Below, piece after piece: positions 1 to 5,917 of a stretch of 5,917 nt of DNA. Each line of letters begins with the position of its first letter. Position 1 is the first letter of the stretch. The DNA comes from Maricaulis sp042095695 (GTDB lineage: Bacteria; Pseudomonadota; Alphaproteobacteria; Caulobacterales; Maricaulaceae), in the NCBI GenBank assembly GCA_042095695.1, contig JBELMP010000152.1, forward strand, positions 1 through 5,917, given 5' to 3'. A program made the translations under genes and the position numbers. Below the pieces are notes generated by a model. The model was given only the letters and a program-made list of their open reading frames with translations. It was not told the DNA's origin and made no database searches.

Positions 1-98
1 TCATCTAAGGACCAAACATTAATTGAGTCTGAGTTCATGGATACATGGAAAAAGGCATAGGCGATGATAAAAATTAAAAACGTGCGCAGCATGGCCAT
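1..98 (-). CDS. 5' end of an unidentified gene with a hydrophobic N-terminus (partial)
   Basis: Read on the minus strand, an open frame begins with ATG at 98 and stays open to the window edge (32 codons plus two bases). The peptide starts MAMLRTFLIFIIAYAFFHVS and continues with a polar stretch containing NSDS and VWSLD. One Arg followed by about 13 hydrophobic or aromatic residues looks like an uncleaved membrane anchor or a signal peptide. Two starts are possible. ATG at 98 has GGAG (113-110) 11 bases upstream, while ATG at 92 (MLRTFLIF...) sits 8 bases after the G-run at 105-101 and has the better spacing. The coding sequence is AT-rich (TTT, TTA, ATT codons) compared with the genes to its right. 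It is divergent from the histidine kinase. Only about 30 residues are visible, so I do not recognise the family and give no function. It could also be a chance open frame, but the ribosome binding site and hydrophobic profile argue for a real gene. Confidence 0.55.
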   Translation of the reverse strand, partial: MAMLRTFLIFIIAYAFFHVSMNSDSINVWSLD

Positions 99-187
99 CT
101 CCCCCTACTCTCCTAGCGAGCCAGATACGGGTCGCGCAGTCAATATCGAAGGATGCAGGGGTGGCCACAGATGCGACGCAAAGCCGT

Positions 188-222
188 CTAACCGCATATT
201 AAGGCTAACCGTGTAGCGTTAG
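188..222. repeat. CTAAC direct/inverted repeat cluster upstream of the kinase gene
   Basis: The heptamer CTAACCG occurs at 188-194 and again at 205-211 as a direct repeat, 17 bases apart start to start. The inverse pentamer GTTAG follows at 218-222, so CTAAC (205-209) and GTTAG (218-222) form an inverted repeat around an 8-base centre. The GG at 203-204 can extend the pairing with CC at 224-225 if one G is bulged. The element ends 6 bases before the ribosome binding site of the kinase. It could be an operator with three half-sites, a weak 5' leader hairpin, or chance. I see no convincing -35/-10 pair in the 99-241 intergenic region, although two divergent promoters are expected there. Confidence 0.25.
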
Positions 223-228
223 GCCAGC

Positions 229-234
229 AAAGGG
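229..234 (+). promoter_or_regulatory. Ribosome binding site AAAGGG deciding the TTG start of the kinase
   Basis: AAAGGG lies 7 bases upstream of the TTG at 242. The in-frame ATG at 263 is preceded by a pyrimidine- and mixed-base stretch with no purine-rich Shine-Dalgarno sequence. This favours initiation at the TTG, although the ATG start would remove only seven non-conserved residues. Confidence 0.5.
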
Positions 235-241
235 TCGGTTA

Positions 242-1978
242 TTGTCTTCAACTTCGCCAGATATGAGTGAACCCTCCACGAGTGGTGAGCTGCGATCGTC
301 AGCGGCGCACAGGTCCCGGGTTATTGCCGGGCCGATTGTTGCTGCGCTGAATGCTGGCGTGGCGGGGTATATGTTCTGGATCGGCTATCTTGGTAATGTC
401 GACCTGGTCTTCAATATTGTTCTGGTGATCAGCCTGGCGCTCAGCCCCGTGGCCGCGCGCTCGCCGCGTATTGCCGGCTGGCATGCAGCCTGGGTGATTT
501 CCGTCGCGATGGCGCTGTTCATCTACTCGTCTCTGTCGGGAATCGGGGTGATGAATTCGGGTCTGCCCGTCCTGGTCATGATCCAGGCCGCTGCGGGCGT
601 GTATTTGGGTATCAAGGGTTTGCGAACGGCGACCATTGTCCTGCTTCTCTATACCTGTGCCCTTGTCGCCAAGGCGCTCTACCTGCCCTCGGCAGCGGAA
701 CTGGCGCTGCCCGCCGGCCAGCTTTACGGCCGCGTCTTCCAGTTTGTTCTGGCTGTCACGGCGGTGCACTGGATCATGACGCGCAATCTGCGGGAACAAG
801 TGGCTCTTCTTCGCCAGCTCAAACGCTCCAGCGAACACAAGTCTGAATTCCTGGCCAATATGAGTCATGAAATCCGCACGCCGCTTAATGGCATCCTTGG
901 CATGGCGCAGGCCATCAAGGAACAAGAGCTGGATGCCGAAACGCGGGAGATGGTCGAGACCGTTTTGGATTCCGGAGAAAATCTGAACACGATCCTGAAT
1001 GATGTGCTGGATATTTCGAAGATCGAAGCGGGCATGTTGTCCATCTCGCCGGTTGAGGCTGACTTGCGGGAGACCCTTGATCGCCTGGTGCGGCTCTGGC
1101 GGCCCTCGATCGAGGAGAAGGGGCTCTTGCTGGAGCTCGATATTGATCCGGCAATCCCACGCAAGATGGAGTTCGACCCTGTCCGGGTGCGCCAATGCGT
1201 TATCAACCTGCTCTCCAATGCTGTGAAATTTACCGTCGCCGGCAAGATCACCCTGAAAGCGGCTGTTGAAGAGCGGGACGGCGAAGCGCGTGTCCTGATC
1301 GAAGTGGCCGATACAGGAATAGGCATGAGCGAGCATGTTATGGCGCGCTTGTTCAAACCCTTCGAGCAGGGCGAGTCGGATCGTGCACGGCGATTTGGCG
1401 GGACGGGCCTGGGCTTGTCGATCAGCCGGCGCCTGGCGCAAATGATGGGTGGCGATCTGAGCGCTGAGAGCGAGCCTGAGCGAGGCTCCCGCTTCCGCCT
1501 GGTTTTCGCCGTCAAGGTGACAGAACGTGCCGCGCTTGATGAGCCTGCGCTGCCCTTGGAGGCAGCAGAACCCGTGGACCTGTTCGGGCTGCGTGCCCTG
1601 CTAGTCGATGATGTAGCGACCAACCGCATTGTCGCTCGCCATCTATTGGCGATGGACGGCGTGGAAATCGTGGAAGCACAGAATGGCGCCGATGCTCTTG
1701 ACCGGCTTGAGGTGGATTGTTTCGACGTCGTGCTGATGGATTTGCACATGCCGGTCATGGATGGAATTGAAGCAACGCGTCTGATCCGCGAGCGCGGGAT
1801 CGACGTTCCTGTAATTGCGATGACCGCCGATGTGGTCGCGCTCGATGAGACCAAGCTGGCTGCGATGCGGATGGACGGGCTTGTGGCCAAGCCGGTGCAG
1901 CGCGGTGCCCTCACAGAGACCTTGTCCTCTGTGATCGCAGCGCATCAGCGTCGCGGGAAATGGCGCGAAACGGGATAG
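242..1978 (+). CDS. Membrane-bound hybrid sensor histidine kinase with C-terminal receiver domain
   Basis: This 578-residue protein should autophosphorylate on a histidine in response to an unknown signal and pass the phosphate to its own receiver. Residues about 28-180 hold roughly six hydrophobic segments (near 28-48, 53-70, 80-98, 105-123, 129-148 and 163-180) with no recognisable PAS, GAF or Cache domain. A short linker leads to HisKA with the phospho-acceptor H209 in SHEIRTPLNG, which includes the E-x-x-T phosphatase motif. The HATPase_c domain follows: N box NLLSNAVKF (322-330), G1 DTGIGM (357-362), F box FKPFEQ (371-376) and G2 GGTGLGL (386-392). The receiver (about 449-570) has the acidic pair D456/D457, phospho-acceptor D500 in LMDLHMPVMDG, T528 and K550 in AKP, all intact. 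There is no Hpt or output domain, so a separate phosphotransfer protein is expected; none is encoded here. The start is TTG with a spaced AAAGGG; ATG at 263 is an alternative. The sugar dehydrogenase gene follows after 52 bases. Family assignment is very secure; signal and target are unknown. Confidence 0.96.
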   Translation: MSSTSPDMSEPSTSGELRSSAAHRSRVIAGPIVAALNAGVAGYMFWIGYLGNVDLVFNIVLVISLALSPVAARSPRIAGWHAAWVISVAMALFIYSSLSGIGVMNSGLPVLVMIQAAAGVYLGIKGLRTATIVLLLYTCALVAKALYLPSAAELALPAGQLYGRVFQFVLAVTAVHWIMTRNLREQVALLRQLKRSSEHKSEFLANMSHEIRTPLNGILGMAQAIKEQELDAETREMVETVLDSGENLNTILNDVLDISKIEAGMLSISPVEADLRETLDRLVRLWRPSIEEKGLLLELDIDPAIPRKMEFDPVRVRQCVINLLSNAVKFTVAGKITLKAAVEERDGEARVLIEVADTGIGMSEHVMARLFKPFEQGESDRARRFGGTGLGLSISRRLAQMMGGDLSAESEPERGSRFRLVFAVKVTERAALDEPALPLEAAEPVDLFGLRALLVDDVATNRIVARHLLAMDGVEIVEAQNGADALDRLEVDCFDVVLMDLHMPVMDGIEATRLIRERGIDVPVIAMTADVVALDETKLAAMRMDGLVAKPVQRGALTETLSSVIAAHQRRGKWRETG

Positions 1979-2016
1979 ACAGGCGCGCCACTCGCCCTAC
2001 TAATAGTTACAGTTCA

Positions 2017-2023
2017 GGGGAGG
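2017..2023 (+). promoter_or_regulatory. Strong ribosome binding site GGGGAGG of the sugar dehydrogenase gene
   Basis: GGGGAGG is separated by 7 bases from the ATG at 2031. An in-frame TAG at 2004-2006 rules out an N-terminal extension with an upstream start. The 52-base gap after the kinase stop contains no clear hairpin terminator, so readthrough from the kinase gene is possible. Confidence 0.7.
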
Positions 2024-2030
2024 TGCGGTA

Positions 2031-3125
2031 ATGGCGATCACTTTTATTGCGGCGATGACGTTGGCTTTGCAGGGCCTGCCGGAAGAAACCGTGCAGACCG
2101 AGATTCTAGCGAGCGGGCTCGACTTTCCCTGGGCGGTTGTCGAATTGCCAGATGGTGATTTCCTGATCACCGAGAAGTCCGGTGCTCTGCGCTGGGTGGA
2201 TGACGGTACGCTGCAGGCCGATGCTGTTCAGGGCGTTCCGGAGGTTCTCTATTCAGGTCAAGGCGGCTTGATGGATATCGTCCTTCACCCGGATCATGCA
2301 GAGAATGGCTGGCTCTACCTGACTTACTCCTTCGGCAGTCAGCGCGATAATACGCTCATCCTCGCCCGCGCCCGCTTCGAGGCCGGCGCCCTGATCGATC
2401 TGGAAGAGATTTTTGCTGCTGCGCCGAACCGGCCCACAGATGTGCATTACGGTGCGCGCCTCGCCTTTCTGCCGGATAACAGCCTCCTGCTTGGTATAGG
2501 AGACGGGTTCGACCTGCGCGAACAGGCCCAGATCCCAAGCACGCATTACGGCACATTTGTTCGTCTCGCCGATGATGGTACGGCCTTTGAGCCGGAAGTG
2601 GCGGGCGGCGCGTCCGGTGTCTATTCCTATGGTCATCGCAATCCGCAGGCGATTACGGTCGATCCGCAGACCGGTCGCGTTTATGCCAATGAGCATGGCC
2701 CGCAGGGGGGTGATGAAATCAATATCCTCGAGCCGGGTGGGAATTTCGGTTGGCCGATCGCCTCCTATGGCATCGACTACACAAATGCTCTTGTGACTCC
2801 ATTCCAGACCTATCAGGGCATGGTCGATCCGCTGCTCCACTGGACACCCTCTCTGGCCCCGGCGGCGATGGAGTTCTATTCAGCGACGCTGTTTGATGAC
2901 TGGCAGGGCGACCTGCTGGTTGCCGCACTTATCCCCGGCGATGCCGAGATCGCGTCCGGTCACATCCGGCGCGTTGATCTGGAGAATGGCGAAGTGGTCG
3001 GACAGAGCGTGGTGCTCGGCTCGCTTGGTGAGCGCCTTCGCGATATCGCGATTGCATCGGATGGCAGTGTGCTGGTGCTGACGGATAGTCCGGAGGGTCA
3101 ATTGATCCGGGTTACGCCCAACTAG
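2031..3125 (+). CDS. PQQ-dependent aldose sugar dehydrogenase, GSDH family (soluble glucose dehydrogenase-like)
   Basis: This 364-residue protein matches the six-bladed beta-propeller GSDH/YliI-like family, whose members oxidise aldose sugars to lactones with pyrroloquinoline quinone and calcium, normally in the periplasm. Family landmarks appear in order: DFPWAVVELPDG (31-42) with ITEKSG (46-51), GQGGLMDIVLHPD (77-89), HYGARLAFLPD (139-149), IGDG (156-159), YGHRNPQAITVDPQTG (200-215), EHGPQGGDEINIL (221-233), NFGWPIASYG (238-247), and HWTPSLAPAAMEFY (270-283). H139 lies where the catalytic base histidine of soluble glucose dehydrogenases is expected; that placement is from memory of the family. 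The length fits. The N-terminus is hydrophobic (MAITFIAAMTLALQG) and resembles a signal peptide, but it has no Lys or Arg before the hydrophobic core, so export is likely yet not assured. No PQQ biosynthesis gene is present here. The stop codon overlaps that of the convergent DUF1330 gene. The exact sugar substrate cannot be told from sequence, and some homologues may have other substrates. Confidence 0.93.
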   Translation: MAITFIAAMTLALQGLPEETVQTEILASGLDFPWAVVELPDGDFLITEKSGALRWVDDGTLQADAVQGVPEVLYSGQGGLMDIVLHPDHAENGWLYLTYSFGSQRDNTLILARARFEAGALIDLEEIFAAAPNRPTDVHYGARLAFLPDNSLLLGIGDGFDLREQAQIPSTHYGTFVRLADDGTAFEPEVAGGASGVYSYGHRNPQAITVDPQTGRVYANEHGPQGGDEINILEPGGNFGWPIASYGIDYTNALVTPFQTYQGMVDPLLHWTPSLAPAAMEFYSATLFDDWQGDLLVAALIPGDAEIASGHIRRVDLENGEVVGQSVVLGSLGERLRDIAIASDGSVLVLTDSPEGQLIRVTPN

Positions 3126-3538
3126 CCAAATGCGTCAGCCCCTTCCAGCGGGGTGTGCCGGACCAGCCGACTATCGAGCACGGCAGCCTGGCGATGCGGC
3201 ACAGCCTCGCTCTGATAGACCGTATCCGTCACCATTTCCAAGAATGCTCCGGCGCTCGGATAGGCGGCGATAAAAGCAAGGTCCCAGGCTTCATCTGCAG
3301 GGCCAATCAATGTGACCTCGGGGCGCCCGCGCCAGAGGATTGTTCCGCCAACGCGTCGGAAAATCGGCCCGGAGAACTTACCGTAATTGGCATAGGCCTG
3401 ACGTCCCGTCAGATCCTGTCCGTCCGGATAGGCCGCCTTCTCTCGCAGTTTGATCAGGTTGAGCATCTGGATCGGCGTAGAGCGATCGAGGTCCTTGAAG
3501 ATTTGGAAAGCTTCACGGCTCGGGTCGATATGGCTCAT
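3122..3538 (-). CDS. DUF1330-family small protein
   Basis: This 138-residue cytoplasmic-looking protein has no signal peptide or membrane segment. It resembles the DUF1330 family: small proteins with a ferredoxin-like alpha/beta (dimeric barrel) fold and no established general function. Supporting patterns are IQMLNLIKLREKAAYPDG (23-40), then a YANYGKFSGPIF stretch (49-60), a VGGTILWRGRPEV strand pair (63-75), the WDLAFIAAYPSAGAFLEM segment (85-102) resembling the conserved 'YPS...F..M' block, and a C-terminal HRQAAVLDSRLVRHTP (115-130). The ATG at 3538 has a near-perfect AGGAGG at 3549-3544. The gene begins 9 bases after the stop of the RND pump, so it is almost certainly the last gene of that operon. 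Its TAG stop shares CTAG (3122-3125) with the convergent dehydrogenase gene. A role in small-molecule handling linked to the pump is only a guess. Confidence 0.85.
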   Translation of the reverse strand: MSHIDPSREAFQIFKDLDRSTPIQMLNLIKLREKAAYPDGQDLTGRQAYANYGKFSGPIFRRVGGTILWRGRPEVTLIGPADEAWDLAFIAAYPSAGAFLEMVTDTVYQSEAVPHRQAAVLDSRLVRHTPLEGADAFG

Positions 3539-3543
3539 GACAG

Positions 3544-3549
3544 CCTCCT
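3544..3549 (-). promoter_or_regulatory. AGGAGG ribosome binding site overlapping the RND stop codon
   Basis: On the minus strand AGGAGG precedes the ATG at 3538 with a 5-base spacer. Its first bases lie inside the TAG stop (3550-3548) of the RND gene, so ribosomes finishing the pump end on the initiation site of the small gene. This suggests translational coupling. Confidence 0.7.
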
Positions 3550-5917
3550 ATTCCGCTGGCGCTGAGCGCCAGCCCAGAACCTCAAGTATCTGCGCGATCA
3601 GTTTGCGACGCCATTCGCCCAGACGCGAGGGCGCGCCGAGCAGCACCGGTGTCAGCAAAAGGGTCAAGAGCGTGGAGAAGCCAAGACCCCAGACCACCGC
3701 TGAGGAGAGCTGCACCCACCATTCGCTTGCAGGACCGCCGATTGTGAGCGCGAAGTGCGCAAAATCGGCATTGATCTGGAAGACCATGGGCAGCAGGCCG
3801 AAAATTGTTGTGATGGTCGTCAGCATGACGGGACGCAGTCGCTGTGCAGCGGTGCGCACCACAGCCTCATCCACGCTCATGCCGAGCTTGCGAAGGCGCT
3901 GGAATGTGTCGATCAGGACGATGTTGTTATTCACCACAATCCCCGCGAGGGTCACAATTCCGGTGCCCAGGAAGAGCACCGAAATGTAAGGGAAGGTCAA
4001 AAGCACGCCGAGGAATACGCCAACCACTGACAGCACCACGGCCTGCAAGGTCAGCATCACATGCCAGAAATTATTGAACTGCCAGAGCAGGATCACCGCC
4101 ATCATGAAGAGTGATGCGGCCATCGCTCCCATGAAGAAGGCTCCCGCCTCGGCATTTTCCTCATCCGCGCCGAGATAGCTGACTTCAACCTGGGGCGGGA
4201 TTGTGCCGTCGGCGATGCGCGCATCGACCCATTGCTGGACCTCGGCCAGGAGAATATTCCCGGCATATCCATCATCGGCATTGGCGCGAACAATGAAGTA
4301 CCGCTTGCCATCACGACGACTGATACTGTCCACGCGGGGGCGGGCATCGCGCGTCACGAAGTTTGAAATCGGCACGGCGCCATTCACTGTATTGACCCGC
4401 AAATCATCCAGCCGGCTGATATCGCGATCATTGGCCGGGAAGCGGACACGGATATCCACTTCCTCATCGGCATCATCGGGACGATAGCGACCGACGAGCG
4501 TGCCCGAGGTGACCAGCTGCACCGCGGCGCCAACCTGGGCGACATCGGCGCCGAACCGGCCGGCCTCCTCTCGATCAACCTGCAGGCGCCATTCGACGCC
4601 GGGCAGGGGCAGCGTGTCCTCGATATCAATCAGGCCATCAAGCTGGTCAGCGAAACCACGAACAATCCGGGTCGCATCTTCCAGCGCAGCTGCATCGTCA
4701 GAGCGCAGCTGAATCTGCACATCCTTGCCGACGGGAGGCCCCTGCTGGAAAGCGCGAACTTCAATAATGACGCCGGGAATTCCGACCAGGGCTTCGCGGA
4801 TATTGCGTTCGATCAGGCGACCATTCGGGCGTTCGCCGAAGGGATAGAATTCCACAAAGATGCGCGCAACGGAATCGGCCGGGGCGGATCCGGTTCCATC
4901 GAAGGGAGAGGCACCGGGAGGTTGGCCGGCAACGGTATAATAGCCCTTGACGCCTTCAATGCCCTGAATCCGGCGCTCGGCTTCCAGGGCCAGCTCATAT
5001 TGTTCGGCCGGGGAGAGATTGCCCCGCGCACGCACGAAAACATAGATTTGCTCGGGCTCGGCATCGATGAAGAATTCGCTGCGCATCGAGCCGACGCTGG
5101 AAAAGAAACTCACCAGCACGACAAGGACGAAGCCTGCCGCTGCCAGGCTGACCATCAGCGGACGTTTGACCAGTCGCGCGACCAGTCGTGCATACATGCC
5201 GGTCAGGCCCGGCAATTCGGTCGGATTGCCGCCCTCCTGCGCATTCAGCTGTGCCAGGGCGGAATTTTCTTCGATCACGCCGCCCTTCTTGCCCAGCACC
5301 GAGCCCAGGGTCGGCAGGAAGATCAATGCCATCACCAGGGCAGCGCTGAGGACGAATATCAAGGTGAGCGGCAGGAAGGCCATGTATTGGCCAGGGATGG
5401 AATCCCAAAACAGGAAGGGCAGGAATGCCGCCAGGGTCGTCGCCGTTGAGGAGATGATTGGCCAGAACATGCGCTTGCCGGCCTGGGCATAGGCCTGCAC
5501 ACGGGTCTCGCCCTCGGCCAGCTTACGGTCGGCGTATTCAACGACAACAATGGCGCCATCAACGAGCAGGCCGACGGCCAGCACCATCGCGAACATCACC
5601 ATCATATTGATGGTCAGCCCATAGATATCGAGCAGGAGGAAGGAGAATAGAAAACTGGACGGAATGGCCAAGCCGACCAGCAGGGCCGAGCGTAGGCCCA
5701 GCGCCGCCACGACCACAATCAGAACCAGAAGGATGGCCAGCATGATCGAGCTTGTCAGCGAGTTCAGGCTATCGCGAACATAGGTGGATAGATCGAGGCT
5801 GAAATCATAGCGCACCGTTTCCGGCCAGCTCTCAGCAATCTCGGCAGTGAGGGCCCGCACAGCCGTATGGAGCAAGCCAATGGTGAAACGGATTTCAGCC
5901 TCGATGCTGGTTTGGAT
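3548..5917 (-). CDS. RND-type (HAE/AcrB-like) efflux transporter permease, C-terminal part
   Basis: The frame is open from the right edge: 789 residues plus stop, about three quarters of a normal permease of roughly 1030-1080 residues. Missing are TM1 and most of the first periplasmic porter region. A TTG at 5875 is not the true start, because the protein-like sequence continues upstream. Numbering from that TTG codon, visible parts are TM2-TM4 (about 43-114), TM5-TM6 (136-190), a cytoplasmic linker, TM7 (239-260), the second large periplasmic porter/docking loop (about 261-575), and TM8-TM12 (576-748). Such proteins form inner-membrane trimers that export drugs, lipids or other toxic compounds using the proton gradient, with a membrane-fusion protein and TolC-like channel. 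The TM4 motif is GLLVDGAIVVVEYADR, keeping the first relay Asp but with Gly for the second; TM10 has GIVVNNNIVLID, with Asn where AcrB has Lys940. RLRPVMLT (TM11) keeps Arg and Thr equivalents of 971 and 978. This points to a divergent HAE subfamily rather than classic AcrB. Substrate unknown. The adaptor gene is expected beyond 5917. Confidence 0.95.
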   Translation of the reverse strand: MQTSIEAEIRFTIGLLHTAVRALTAEIAESWPETVRYDFSLDLSTYVRDSLNSLTSSIMLAILLVLIVVVAALGLRSALLVGLAIPSSFLFSFLLLDIYGLTINMMVMFAMVLAVGLLVDGAIVVVEYADRKLAEGETRVQAYAQAGKRMFWPIISSTATTLAAFLPFLFWDSIPGQYMAFLPLTLIFVLSAALVMALIFLPTLGSVLGKKGGVIEENSALAQLNAQEGGNPTELPGLTGMYARLVARLVKRPLMVSLAAAGFVLVVLVSFFSSVGSMRSEFFIDAEPEQIYVFVRARGNLSPAEQYELALEAERRIQGIEGVKGYYTVAGQPPGASPFDGTGSAPADSVARIFVEFYPFGERPNGRLIERNIREALVGIPGVIIEVRAFQQGPPVGKDVQIQLRSDDAAALEDATRIVRGFADQLDGLIDIEDTLPLPGVEWRLQVDREEAGRFGADVAQVGAAVQLVTSGTLVGRYRPDDADEEVDIRVRFPANDRDISRLDDLRVNTVNGAVPISNFVTRDARPRVDSISRRDGKRYFIVRANADDGYAGNILLAEVQQWVDARIADGTIPPQVEVSYLGADEENAEAGAFFMGAMAASLFMMAVILLWQFNNFWHVMLTLQAVVLSVVGVFLGVLLTFPYISVLFLGTGIVTLAGIVVNNNIVLIDTFQRLRKLGMSVDEAVVRTAAQRLRPVMLTTITTIFGLLPMVFQINADFAHFALTIGGPASEWWVQLSSAVVWGLGFSTLLTLLLTPVLLGAPSRLGEWRRKLIAQILEVLGWRSAPAE

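Noticed and set aside
153..191. Mini open frame of 12 codons upstream of the kinase, ending with TAA at 189-191
   Set aside because: No properly spaced ribosome binding site and no informative peptide; a leader peptide cannot be supported.
299..1441. Long antisense open frame (380 codons) opposite the kinase gene
   Set aside because: It lies entirely within a secure kinase gene. Its translation is low-complexity, rich in Arg, Gln, His and Asp, with no domain motif, as expected for the complement of GC-rich coding DNA.
865..1914. Second antisense open frame (349 codons) opposite the kinase
   Set aside because: The translation is dominated by Ser and Arg, typical of a reverse-frame shadow; no motif and no ribosome binding site of note.
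2253..2840. Antisense open frame (195 codons) opposite the sugar dehydrogenase
   Set aside because: It overlaps strongly conserved dehydrogenase motifs on the other strand and shows no family features of its own.
3139..3153. CCCC/GGGG hairpin just after the dehydrogenase stop as a terminator
   Set aside because: The stem has only four base pairs with a 7-base loop and no T-run on either strand, and it lies within the DUF1330 coding sequence.
3155..3989. Plus-strand open frames across the DUF1330 and RND genes
   Set aside because: Both are shadows of well-supported minus-strand genes with conserved motifs and a strong ribosome binding site.
4922..5449. Plus-strand open frame (175 codons) opposite the RND gene
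   Set aside because: Rich in Gln, His and Arg with no recognisable domain, and wholly inside the permease coding region.
5873..5875. TTG as the start of a shortened RND permease
   Set aside because: The frame continues open to the window edge, and the family requires TM1 and the first porter domains upstream; the gene is cut by the window, not truncated in nature as far as can be seen.

Overview
The window looks like ordinary chromosomal DNA from a fairly GC-rich Gram-negative bacterium, most likely an alphaproteobacterium. A Caulobacterales/Hyphomonadaceae/Maricaulaceae-type genome is my guess from codon use and protein flavour, not a demonstrated assignment. The Gram-negative call rests on an RND inner-membrane pump and a PQQ-type sugar dehydrogenase that would act in the periplasm. 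I see no mobile element, CRISPR array, tRNA, rRNA or phage gene.

Layout. Positions 1-98 hold the 5' end of a minus-strand gene that leaves the window; it encodes a short hydrophobic N-terminus and is AT-rich compared with the rest. Positions 99-241 are a divergent intergenic region with three CTAAC/GTTAG elements just upstream of the next gene. Positions 242-1978 (+) encode a membrane-bound hybrid histidine kinase (about six membrane segments, HisKA, HATPase, C-terminal receiver). After a 52-base gap, 2031-3125 (+) encodes a GSDH-family, PQQ-dependent aldose sugar dehydrogenase. This gene meets the next one tail to tail: the two TAG stops share one CTAG palindrome. On the minus strand, 5917 to 3548 encodes the C-terminal three quarters of an HAE-type RND transporter permease (the start lies beyond the right edge). 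It is followed 9 bases later by a small DUF1330-family protein (3538-3122) whose ribosome binding site overlaps the pump's stop codon.

How the genes may work together. The kinase and the dehydrogenase are codirectional and could be cotranscribed, but nothing in the sequence proves it. The kinase has no response regulator or Hpt gene beside it in this window, so its output partner is elsewhere. The pump and the DUF1330 gene almost certainly form the end of one operon; its membrane-fusion partner would be expected upstream, beyond position 5917.

I did not find a clearly new biological system. The points most worth a second look are the altered proton-relay residues of the RND pump, the tight RND-DUF1330 coupling, the terminator-less CTAG convergence, and the repeat/hairpin in front of the kinase.
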